Positions 49,721 through 60,564 of a stretch of DNA of 64,000 nt are shown here, in pieces. Source of the stretch: Lunularia cruciata (taxonomy: Eukaryota > Streptophyta > Marchantiopsida > Lunulariales > Lunulariaceae); assembly GCA_948567375.1 (NCBI GenBank), contig OX419757.1, forward strand, positions 10,182,974-10,246,973, given 5' to 3'. How positions within the stretch are numbered: the stretch's first letter is position 1; every line of letters begins with the position of its first letter. The notes under the pieces were generated by a model. The model made no database searches. It was not told the origin of the DNA and saw only the letters and a list, made by a program, of their open reading frames with translations. Both the position numbers and the translations under genes were made by a program.

Positions 49721-50449
49721 TCTCTTATGTACATTAGATTAAGAGTAAAAAAGGCATTTATTCTATTTTATTTCAAGGTACAATAGAATCCCTTGTAGAA
49801 TTACATTCATATGCAACTTTCTGAGCAAAGATAATCCACAAAGATCTTACAAGGATGATTCTAAATCATACCATGAAGATAAAGAAATTTATGCATGTAA
49901 AACTCTCAATTATATTAAACTAAATTTTCTATCAATAAACTACTAAATTTGTCTTGTTGTGTATTAGTATTTTCTTATCAATCAACTCTTCTATATATTT
50001 AACTTGTACATTTTGTTGTGTTTGTCTCATGCAATTTGAACTGTCTACAAAGCATAGTCCACTAAAATTATCTTTTATGTTATTAAGATTATTCCTTATC
50101 AACATTTTCAAGTACTTTAGACTAAATAGTATCCATTTTGGCAAAAACTACTTATTCTTCTTTTAGAAGATAATCATTATCACTTATAGATGTTGCACAA
50201 GAATTGATAAGACAAGAGAATTAAATGTCTTAATATGGCTTCTTCTAGTTGCTTATGCTCCCTCATGACTATCTTCATCCTTGTATAATGATACAATATA
50301 AAGTGGAGTAAGAACATAGTTTTTGTGATGATAATTAGTTTGTGCTAAGATTTTAAGAGAACAATCATATCTATATTTCAATTCATCAATAGACCATCAA
50401 CTTGCACATGAAACATCAATTTCCCTAGCTTCAACCTGAAAATGAAATA

Positions 50450-50745
50450 ATTTAATCCTTTGTCTTCATAAATTTCTAGAATTGATAAAAGAATTTCCCA
50501 ATATTTAATAATATAACAATTCATGAAACTAATTTATCTAACCTCTATAAGATAATCTAGTAAACCTGAATCTCAAAACCTGAATACATCCTTGATTTAA
50601 TACTTTGTCTTCATAAATTTCTAGAATTCATAGAAGAATATCCCAATACGTAATAATATAATAACTCATGACACTAATTTATTTAAGCCCTATAAGATAA
50701 TCTAGGAAACCTGAATCTCAATACCTGAATACATTCTTGATTATT
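50450..50745 (+). repeat. 145-bp tandem duplication
   Basis: The block ttgtcttcataaatttctag begins copies near 50,460 and 50,605. Both continue through tataagataatctag-aaacctgaatctca and cctgaatacat-cttgatt. AT-rich, noncoding. Confidence 0.85.
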
Positions 50746-51381
50746 GAACCATATTTTTTCATTTTTAGGCTTACAAAGTAAAACAATTAAAACCATAAAC
50801 CTCCAGCAGAGTTGGGCATTTGAACGGATTCTAGTGGGTTCAATATGTTTGCTTTGAGTTCGATCAGAGTTCAAGAAATTACACGCCTTGCAAATTCAGT
50901 GGCATGTTTTCCTTTCAATTTGCTGTGCATGCAATGTTAACCTCAAGAGGAAAACGTTGCGCAAAATCTGCCAGTTATTTAAAATGGCTAGAGGATAGGT
51001 TTAGCTTGGTGAATGGTGGAACGCACATAAGTGCTATTTTTGGTAGTGTTGGACTACGGTGTCTTGCTCCTCTCTGTCTTTTTGCACTTGGTGTGCCTTG
51101 TACTCCTTTGTTTCGGTTTCTTTCGGGTACCTTTCTTTCGGGTACCTTCGGATATGTGTTCCAAAAGCTTGATGGATCAAAGGCGTGACATAGATGTCAC
51201 CTTTTCTGGTCAGAACTTAGGTATGAACCAAAAACTCGATGGACCTAGTCATCAGATCTACAAGATTTTTGGACCGCAAAACTCCAACCTCTCAATTGGT
51301 TGGTCAATTGGCTGATGTAAATCGAAGGCAAAACGGTTTCGAGTGGGTACTTATGGAAATTCTATAAAGATTTCGTAAAAC

Positions 51382-51416
51382 TATCTTTGGATGGTCTCGT
51401 AAACCATCCAAAGATA
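51382..51416. repeat. strong hairpin (14-bp perfect stem, 7-nt loop)
   Basis: The sequence tatctttggatggt, loop ctcgtaa, then accatccaaagata. Flanking bases extend the pairing imperfectly by about ten more (tttcgtaaaac with attttgtaaa). It could be the core of a small foldback element. Confidence 0.7.
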
Positions 51417-52192
51417 ATTTTGTAAATTTTAATAAGTTTATTTAATGTAGAAAGTATCACGTTACTCGACAAAATATTTTTCTTAATTTCTCGTAATCTA
51501 TAGAATATTTTTATGAATTTATGAATTTATGAATTTGAATTTGAATATCAGAAGTTCCACAAAACATCCAGTAATTTTTTATGATAATGTTCACTCACGC
51601 TGCATTTCCGAAAACTCTGCAATTGAAACCCTCTAATGTTATCACTTCACTTATTGCTCGACAGAGCTTTTCTTATGCCAATTACGTTCTTCTGAGGGCA
51701 AACTCGAACCCCATTAAACCTTCTAGAGAGACTTCTACCACGGAGGCCACTCATGAGAAACATCTTCCAACTTGTCATCTTTCTCATTCTTTCTGCTGAA
51801 AACATAGGTTGATTGCAATAGAGTGATTCAAGCATGAAATGAGTTTAAGGATCATGTCTTCACTTCATAGAGATCGACTATCGGAGAGGATCTCGAACTC
51901 CAATTGGTAAGATCCAAGCACAGAAGGAGAGAAAGAAATTGACGAACGGACATGAGGTAGTAGAAAGCACCCTACTACTAGATCATCAGATCGAGTGTGC
52001 TGCTTTGAGTTTTTTAATTGAAGTCTGCTTTAACTTATCTGACGCTCTAGCTCATCATGCATGTGTTAATGAAACGGGAAGTAAGTAGAGATCTGCTAAA
52101 GAAAGCAAAGCACATCATGATGGTTACCATTTCTTGACAGGTATCCCATCACTGGTACGTTTGGTTCTACGATGAAGAAATGGCCTTAGTGA

Positions 52193-52665
52193 GAAGTAGG
52201 AAAAGCCGACCTCATAGAACACAAGAAGGATGGGAGCCCCCATCAAACCGTACAAGAGAGAGACAAAAGAGGGAGAATGGGCTAGACCAATAGTATCGAT
52301 ATCAGAAATCGGCCAATACCGCACTTAAGATATCCGAGCTTAGTGAGAAATAAGAAATATTTAAGCCTTAGACAGTGGACCTTATCTTATATCGCACAGA
52401 ACAAGAAAAGAGACAAAGTCGGCTCCCATGAGGAATTAAAATAAGCAGAATTCTAGATTGATACGCAAATTGATCCTTGAGTAGAGGCTTATGACTCCCA
52501 GGCACCTTCATTTTATTCGCCACTTTTATCGTTTTCATGCTTGTAATATCAAATTCTAACTTTGAAACAGAATGAAAGGACGACCGCGTAGAAAAGATGA
52601 AGGATGGGAAGACCCCATCAAGCCGTACAAGGGAGAGATGAAAAAGGTAGAATGGGGCTAAGCCC
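52193..52665 (-). repeat. two copies of the dispersed repeat also seen at 9.3-9.5 kb
   Basis: Copies at 52,193-52,310 and 52,567-52,665 share aaggatgggag/agacccc, catcaa-ccgtacaag, gagagatgaaaa- and gagaatggg. The origin is unknown. Confidence 0.6.
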
Positions 52666-53601
52666 CAAATTCTAACTTTGAAACAGAGAGGTATTGAATT
52701 AAAGTAGTGTGAACATATAAATGATAAACGCGACACAAATAGGATAACAAGAAGGAATAACTAGTTAGGAGTTCGATTAAATCCCTGGATTTCGTAGAAG
52801 TTTCTAATCCTCAGTTTAGTTGGTCAGTGATTGCCTGCTCTTTTTGTACGATTAGAATCCTTGGTTTTACACATGGAACCAGTGACTAGACTTACTGCAG
52901 TTCATTTTAACCCAAGATTAAGAAACTGAACGTAGCGGGGATGACGCCAGACAGCTAAAAGTTCAAGTACAGGGAATTTAGCCGAGACTCGGTAAAGTTC
53001 GTCCATCAGGCAACAACTAGAGTAGAGGTAATCGCGGGGCCCAGACAAACTAGAACCGATCCGCAGAACATAGAGACGTCCCCAGACTCGGGACACCCTC
53101 GGTCAGCTTAACCAGGACTTCCATGCACGCTTGTTCAGCGCCGTGAAAGAAAAATAGCGACAACAGTGGCGGCAGTCAAAGACCCCGATAAAAGACTCTG
53201 AGGGGAAAGTTGGAAGGTCCAGGAAAGGAGGGGGTAGATAAAGTTGGCGACGGGGGGTTCAGAGGTACCGGCAGGGGTGGGGTAAAGTTAAGCGAAGCGT
53301 GCGGTGCATGCTTCATGTGCAGGGGAGAGGAGAGGAGAACCTCAAGAACAACGAAAGGAGAGAATACGAGAACAGGGGATGAATGTGGGACAGAAGAAGG
53401 AAGATTACGATCCGATCAATGTAGGAAGCATAAAGCGCTGGACCTCATCGGAATCTCCACCGCAAGCCCCTTCTATCCTGCTTGTCTCAGAAAACGACCA
53501 AAGACTAGGAACCGCAAACTGCACTCAAACGAGGCAATCTCCACTCACGAAGACGCCGAGGAACGAAGAAGGAAGGGAGGAAGACAGGGTAGCAAGCAAC
53601 G

Positions 53602-56413
53602 ATGGAGGCCGGAAATGCCCGACTTGCGCGCATCGCTGCTCACATGCGGCCTGTGGTGTGTAGATTCGGAATTTGAACCTTGGGGTTGATAATTGGGTTG
53701 GAGTTTGAGAAGATTGTGGGCAATTTGTGGAACTGGTCGAGAGTCTGTAATTGATTATCTCAGAGGAGCTATGTGGTGTTACTTTCGGTTTATAAATTTT
53801 CCGACATTGGTTTTATGAGTGTGCTCCTTGTTAATTGCGGGACTAAAGTGAAATTACTTTCCTCTCCCCTCTAAATTAAGATAAGAGGATTTGTGACTGA
53901 TGTATCTGTTACCTTGCGACAGTTTTGAAGTTTTCACAGTTTGTTCATTTGGTAGGAAACAGATTTTGGGTTGTAGAGTTTTTCTATCCCGTCAGACTGT
54001 GGTTCATGAAAATTTCGATCACCTTCTCTGTTGATGTATAGTCAAGGGCTTTCCTTTCTTTTACTGTGTAGTGAGAGGTGAAAAACGGAGTGTCTCGTAA
54101 TTGACAGATTTTGGTTCGTATTGGCAGAGGACAGAGGAGTCTTCTTTAACGAGGGAAAGCACACGAGCAAAGGGAGCTTCTGCCGGATTCAAGGTGGCCT
54201 TGCTTGGAGCTTGCGGTGGTATCGGGCAGCCTCTGTCACTGTTGTTGAAGCTCAACCCTCTTGTCTCAACTCTTCATCTTTACGATGTTGTTAACACTCC
54301 CGGAGTTACTGCGGACATCAGCCACACAGACACTACTGCCGTGGTACAGTTACAATCAGAACTAGCGATCTCCAGGAGTGTTTAATGGTTACATTTATAA
54401 TTACATTAGATTGTATGTTTCTTTCAAACTTTTGAGCAATTGTTGAATGTGCCAATCTTGTATATCCTTTTCTGTCGTTATCAGGACAATTTTGTTGTGT
54501 TGTGGGCGGGCAACAGTAGCTTACTCTTGTTTCGAATGTGTTTGTTATGTAAAGGTTCGGGGATTCATTGGTCAACCGCAACTAAGTGCAGCTCTTGAAG
54601 GTGTTGACTTGGTGATTATCCCAGCCGGAATCCCACGAAAGCCTGGAATGACCAGGGACGATCTTTTCAAGATCAATGCTGGAATTGTGAAGACTCTGAT
54701 CGAAGGTGTTGCCCGGAGCTGCCCCAGGGCAATAGTCGCTGTTATCAGCAACCCTGTGAACTCAACAGTACCCATCGCCGCTGAGGTTCTTAAGAAAGCA
54801 GGTGTATATGATCCTAAGAAATTGTTTGGAGTTACCACCCTGGATGTCGTTCGAGCTAACACATTTGTGGTAAGTCCTAAACAGTCAGACGGGGCCCTAG
54901 TTCTGTGCTTGTCTTCAGCTTCCGAGTCCTTATTGTTCTCTTCGAATTTTTTACCAGTGAAACTTCCAGTAGTTTCAGATCTTGTTGACTGGTTGACGTC
55001 GTATGCTTCAGAATGTATACCATTTCAATGGTGTACATTTGTACATTCTGTAGGTTATGTGTACTGAAATGTGAATCTGTAATGCTAATACATAGAAACA
55101 CTTTTGCAGGCCGAAGTTATTGGTGTGGACCCAAAAGAAGTGAATGTTCCAGTATACGGAGGACATGCGGGAATAACTATCTTACCCATTCTCTCGCAGG
55201 TAATGCGAAATGTGGCGATCAGGAACAAATTAGTTGACTTTATGCTCTTATATTTCTGTATAATCGCAGCTGAAGTCAAATTGTGTAGTTGAGTCTGCTT
55301 GTCTTCTTACCACTCGGACTGGAAATTGATATCTAACCATCTCTTTATTTCATCAGGTGACCCCTCCTTTTAGCTTTTCCAGGGACGAGGTGGAGTACCT
55401 TACCAACCGAATTCAAAATGGTGGAACAGAAGTTGTCGAGGTATGACTCCTTTTATCCTGCGGAGACAAGATACTTGATCCTTTGTGGGCTTGCTACCGA
55501 GATCTTTATAGTTCCTGTTTCAAGCGTACTAGGTCTCACTTCCTCCATTCTTCTTGTTTGCAGGCCAAGGCTGGCGCAGGTTCTGCCACTCTCTCTATGG
55601 TATGTTTCCATGTCGGGAGATCTTCTTCAAACAAACTTGTAACGTTTAGTTAAAGTTCTGCAGGAGTGTTCCAGTTGTTGCGTCAGTATTGAAGTTCTGT
55701 CAACTTTTGCAGGCCTACGCTGCAGCTAAATTTGCTGAAGCCGCGCTGCGGGGCATGAGAGGTGAAAACGGTGTTGTGGAGTGCGCCTTTGTTGCCTCAG
55801 AGGTATATTCAGCTTTAGGCACTTGTTTTGTATTGTTCCATTCTATATACGAGCTTCAAAGAGTCGTTACGAGGATGAACCAGAGGAAGAATTCCTTGAA
55901 TCATAATAGCTTTATTCCCTCCTCGGAGAGTATTGGATTGCAATATCTAAAGCTGGCTCATTATATTAAAAACCGTTTTAGTGGTAGGAGATGGGCCACC
56001 AACCCCATGATCTCTCGTCTGGGAAGGCCTTCCTTGAAGTTGGCTTGAAGATTTGCTTGTGCAGTATCTAAATGAGAAATATAATCTTTTGAGATATATG
56101 CAGGTAACGGAGCTTCCATTTTTTGCTTCAAAGGTGAAAATGGGGCGCCTTGGTGCCGAAGAGATTTATCCTTTGGGACCGTTGAACGAGTACGAGAGGT
56201 GGGTGTCATGCTTTTTAAGAATATTTAGGGAAAGCAAAAGCTTTCTAGATTTATTTGAAGAAAGAAATTTTTTGTACTTTACTGGTGACGATTAAGAGGC
56301 ACTGAATGTGTTTGCATATCGTGATGTGCAGACAAGGATTGGTCAAGTTGAAAGCTGAGTTAAAAGAAAGCATTCAGAAGGGAATTGACTTTGTACAAAA
56401 GGCAGCGAAATAG
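53602..56413 (+). CDS. NAD-malate dehydrogenase, peroxisomal/glyoxysomal (PTS2) type
   Basis: Malate + NAD+ to oxaloacetate + NADH; in peroxisomes it reoxidises NADH for beta-oxidation, the glyoxylate cycle and photorespiration. Nine exons give 353 aa: 53602-53655, 54128-54343, 54555-54869, 55110-55199, 55357-55440, 55564-55599, 55713-55802, 56104-56198 and 56332-56413; every junction is GT-AG and in phase. Residues 7-15 read RLARIAAHM, a peroxisomal PTS2 (R-L-x5-H-L type) with Met at the last position. The NAD site is GACGGIG (about 45-51), substrate Arg in [11 protein letters not shown] (about 118 and 124), NPVNSTVPI, and catalytic His214 in [10 protein letters not shown]. The length matches plant glyoxysomal MDH (~356 aa). 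Mitochondrial MDH is the alternative, but the N-terminus fits PTS2. The exon 1 donor (CTGTG/GTGTGTAG) has neighbouring alternatives. Confidence 0.93.
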
Positions 56414-57594
56414 GGCAGTTAGTCAAAATCCTGGTCCGGGTGATACTCCCTAGTGTAGTCTACCTGGCAAAATTCTAAGCTACTGTACATGTTAAAGTAG
56501 AGAAGGTAAGCCATTAACCACCTAAAGATTGTGAGTACATGTGAAGGTCGGAGCATAACTTCGTTGTAATATCAATGCTAGCCTTAGGAAAGTTTTAAAA
56601 TCCTTAAGTCGTCATTTTGACATGATAATGTTTGTCCTGATTCATTATTGTCCCTGCCTGCTGGTATGTTAGCTTTGGACGCTGTCCAAAGCAAGAGTCC
56701 AAAGCTAAGGTGCCCGCAGAATTCTGGTGTTCGTCATTAGTTAAAGTATTTTATGCATGATATGTGGCAAGGACACTAGTTTCTGAGAGTTACCAGACAC
56801 ATAACTAAGATCCCTCACATATCTGTTTTGGCAGAGAATTGACTTGAGTCGGGAATTTTTCTTGTGCACACACAGAAATATACAGATGGGAGGAAGGAAT
56901 TTGGAAGAAACGGAAAGAAATAAAAAGGAATTCACTGCAGTGAAAGGGACCAAACTCATATAAGTGCCTGCATTGTCAAATCACCATATCTTGGTGTATC
57001 CTACCGGAAATGCATCCATCGGACGTTATATTGTTCTTTCGTTATCTAGAATTAACAGGTGGTTACTAGCATGCAAGGAAATGGGAAATCATCTACAGCC
57101 TCTATATTTCTTTCAATATACACCCCTAAGACCATGTTGCTACTAGGCGAGAATATGGGCAACCATCTGTGAAGCAAACCTGTGGCTGATACAAACCCCG
57201 CTAAATTTGGTATTGTAGGTTCTTGCACGAGTGGCATAAGCTTGGCTGCTATCATTGTTCAATTGGTCTGTCCATATTCTGCTTAGGAATCAGTATGTAC
57301 ACTTTGGTAACTGTGAGTCTTCACGATCTTTTCCGCTGGATTCCGCTGGAGAAGGAGGCCTTCTCATAGATATATTTACCAGATTAATAACAACCATGAT
57401 GTAAACAATGACTTCGTCAAAAACTGATGTGCAACTTATCCTTGTCCTGTCTAAACAGAATCTACGTATATGTCTATATACAAATTGTTCACTCAATATG
57501 AAACAACTCTTTGCGTGACTGCCTCTGTTCATGAGTGTTCAAAACTTCGAACTTTCTACGCTCCCGTTGAGCGGACATCAAAGACTGACATTGT
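56414..57594. other. convergent 3' intergenic region (MDH / INSIG genes)
   Basis: It should hold both 3' untranslated regions. A nested hairpin lies at 56,671-56,706. No further exon is supported. Confidence 0.5.
56671..56706. repeat. nested hairpin 3' of MDH
   Basis: The element gctttggac, gct, gtccaaagc is a perfect 9-bp stem with a 3-nt loop, and a third copy (gtccaaagct) follows after aaga, so the first arm can pair with either. It lies about 260 bp after the MDH stop codon. Confidence 0.7.
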
Positions 57595-60375
57595 CTACTG
57601 TTTGAGTTTCACTGTCTCCTTTTCAAGATTGCTACTCAGCCATCTTGCGAGGTTGCCGATGAAAGGAGTGTAGAAAAAGTAGCAGCAAATCACCCATGTG
57701 ATTACCCCCTGCGCATGAGCAGAAGGAAAGATAAGTGCATCATCGTCACTTCGAAAGTACGGCTATTATGTATTGAAGTCTCATAGATTATAACTTCCTC
57801 TGTGCTCAGAATCCAGAGAGGTATTGAACACCGGACAGAAACCCTGTGGTAAGGTTCTCCGTACGTTTTAATATTCAAAGAACATTTTGAATCAACTTGA
57901 GTATCACTTGCGCTGCTTTGCTCTAACCTCAGTTACATACTGATGGACCATCCGTAGGTCAAAAGTAGGGTGAAATTCAAAATTGATATGCATTAATGAA
58001 TGCAAGATGACTTACTTCACCAAAAACGTTTATATTCGCTTTGGGGTAGTGCCACAGACTAAACAACCTGAAACAGCGGCAGTTTATTAGAGTATAAAAC
58101 TGGCGTCCTGAAGCAGTATGAGACAGACGCGTGTCGAGGTTTTATAAGATTGAGTTGCTCAAATGAACCATGGTTTCTATAATGCTTCTAATACATGGGA
58201 AACGCCCCAACCTAAAGAGAGAAAATGAGATCAACAGAGTTCCGTTTGACAATAGATACAAAGTAGACTGATTAGGCAGATGCATTCCTCAAAGTAAAGA
58301 CAAATGCTGCTCACTATGTGCAGAGAAAAAAAGCCATTATTGATTGAAACACAATAGAAGTGAATGTACTCACTTTAAAATGGGTATCTCGGCCAGTGGG
58401 CAGCCCAACCCTACAACACATGCCAAGGCAAAACCCCACCATGTGTTTTCAAATAGAATCCAGTTCAACTCTGCCAGACCAAAAAGTATGTATGCTTCGA
58501 TATTGTAGGGTACTCCAGCTTTGTACATCTCTGCACTCAACTCCAACAGCAGTGCCAAAGCCCTGCGCCATGAAGAAGTACCAAAGTCATGGTTCGTTCC
58601 TCCATAAGGTAGCAAGCAAACCGGGTTACATCATTTGCTCCTCTCGAGACGGCTAGAGGGTATCGAAAATAGGACAAGAATTAGTGTAACGTGCTAATAC
58701 AGCAAGGTTTAAAGCGCAAGAATTAGTCATGTTCGTCGTGGAAATATGACAAAGCATAGGTCAATCTTTTGAGTTTATATGCGGGTACCTAAGATGATGC
58801 ACAGCTCAGATAGAAACCTAAAGAATATGTAAAACGGTCAATTCCTTTGTCGAAAACGGGATCAAACCTGCCTCAGGCGATGATCTACTGTTACTTCTAC
58901 GAGTCAACAAACATGAACACTTACAGAAAAGACGAGGCCACTTTTTGGAGATCTGCTTGCGGGACTTTCCCCTTAGGCGCGAAACGTCTATCAAGCGCCA
59001 GCTGCACTAAGCCAACGACACTGTAGAAGACTCCCAGTAGAGGAGGCACCTGATCATATATAACAAGATGATCAGCTTCTGATCATCTTGTTACTTCATA
59101 CGTCAAGGTTCTAGTAGAATACGATGGAAGAAGCATACAGTTCACATCACATTGTCGGAACTTCTGCATCCTGGCTTGTCAAAGTGGATAGTGGTCATGT
59201 GGAGAAAAACAGCAGTGTCCCACCCATATATTTGTTTTGAGTCCCAGCACATCGATGGCTCCATTGTCATAAATTTGGAGCTGCACCCGGGAGTGGATAG
59301 CATCCAACGGAGGTCCAAGCGCGAAACCCAGCCCAAAAAGCACGAGTCCCACTGTTGGCCAGTTAGAAGGTAGGATGCCTGAACAGAAGTTTTTATTTCA
59401 TTAGCCAACAACACATTGCTTTAGAGATTCATACTGTACGAACGACGGAGGTATGAGCAAGGATGATCTTCTATCCTTGGGGCAGTTTACTACGTTCTCA
59501 TTCAGCACTCGACAGACGTATATTGAGTGTGGAGTTGATGCGACGAGCATTGATTAACGATTTCTCACGCATGTCATCAAAAAATGTCCACGATCCCCAT
59601 CATCTCACACGCACAGCTAAAACAAGCTACCAGACTCCACGACTTCAATTTTTGGCCAGTTATCAAAGTGCATAGTGCAACTGTTCAATGTGCTTTACAA
59701 CCTTATAGATAAGATCTTTAATTGAGCAAGTAGATCTGCAACAGTTGACCAAATGCTACACCTGTGAAAAAGTAACAGCGGTTGAATTCATGAAGGGGAC
59801 AAGAAAACGGATGAATCATACTCAAGTGTCCAACACACTGGCCCTGGAAGTAATATGTCAGCTGCAATTAGCGATTCTCAACCAAAGGTAAGGTCCGGAT
59901 ACAAAAGATGCATTCACGCTTTATATTGTCTGAAGCTCAACACTAAAATGTAATGATGCATGACAGATAACAGACAGTTCTTTTACAAACATAACTGCAC
60001 ACAGTAAGCGAGTGGACAGAATCACGCACTTGATAACACAGAAGGAGAATCGAGCAACCAACCTTCTCTCTCTTTGATCCTCGGGCTGCTGGCGACATCT
60101 CCAGTTACACTTCCATCTTTCTCTGCGCTGCAACGTGCACTACGTTCTCTTACACGACCTGGGAACTGCCCAAACAATGGTGATCCAGGCAAACTTTCAA
60201 TCTTGCGCAGATATATACCACCGGAAGCAGGGTACGACAAGGTGGGTGCCGGTCGAGCAAAGTTCACTGCACGAGCAAGAGACTCGCAACTTAAACCCTT
60301 AGATACGGATTTAGATTCCCACAATGTGTGGCTTTGAGCATGACCAAAGAGTGGACGAGGAAGAAAAGTCGTCAT
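57595..60375 (-). CDS. INSIG-domain membrane protein, probably organellar
   Basis: Six exons encode 315 aa: 60375-60063, 59378-59224, 59049-58925, 58562-58374, 58067-58016 and 57708-57595; all junctions are GT-AG and the phases agree. The first ~100 residues are rich in Ser, Arg and Pro and look like a plastid transit peptide (inference). The rest is hydrophobic with about five to six membrane segments and INSIG-family signatures: [86 protein letters not shown] and [17 protein letters not shown]. Animal INSIGs retain SREBP/SCAP and HMG-CoA reductase in the ER; plants lack SREBP, so the plant role is unknown. The gene is divergent from the dehydrogenase gene and convergent with MDH. Intron 2 has a perfect hairpin next to its 3' splice site. 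Confidence 0.88.
59061..59093 (-). repeat. 15-bp perfect intronic hairpin at a 3' splice site
   Basis: Arms taacaagatgatcag and ctgatcatcttgtta with a 3-nt loop lie in INSIG intron 2. In gene orientation the hairpin ends about 11 bases before exon 3, occupying the place where the branch point and pyrimidine tract normally lie. Both arms share the tgatcat motif with the acceptor sequence itself (tatgatcag). Confidence 0.8.
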
Positions 60376-60564
60376 AATACTTCTGTGGAGTCTATAATTT
60401 GATAACGGGCACTCGACTTGTGAACCGAGCTTGTGCTGCTTGGACACTGTACGGAAGAACCCAAAGAGGAAGAGTAGGGAATAAGACTCTGTACTCGTCC
60501 CGGTAGTGATCAGAAAACACTGGAACAACAACCGAGAAGAAAGTCGGAGCTCGGTTCAGGAATC
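60376..60564. promoter_or_regulatory. shared bidirectional promoter region (189 bp)
   Basis: These 189 bp separate the start codons of the INSIG gene (-) and the dehydrogenase gene (+), so both leaders and promoters must fit here or overlap the genes. No TATA box stands out, which is usual for housekeeping bidirectional promoters. Confidence 0.65.

Larger units (their letters stand above)
50746..53600. other. intergenic stretch left of the malate dehydrogenase gene
   Basis: No exon is supported; the open frame at 53,210-53,689 is an artefact of purine-rich leader sequence overlapping the first MDH exon in another frame. It contains the hairpin at 51,382-51,416 and two copies of a dispersed repeat. 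The last few hundred bases should include the MDH promoter and leader. Confidence 0.45.

Noticed and set aside
53210-53689. 159-codon open frame before the MDH gene
   Set aside because: It is purine-rich leader sequence with low-complexity Arg/Gly/Glu content and overlaps the true first MDH exon in a different frame.
57290-57532. INSIG last exon in the minus frame at 57,290-57,532
   Set aside because: The exon at 57,708-57,595 ([17 protein letters not shown]) fits the family C-terminus and the phase, so this frame is 3' noncoding.
60022-60531. longer start for the INSIG protein (frame open to 60,531)
   Set aside because: The extra N-terminal residues would reach almost to the neighbouring gene; the ATG at 60,375 gives a normal transit-peptide-like start, so it was preferred.
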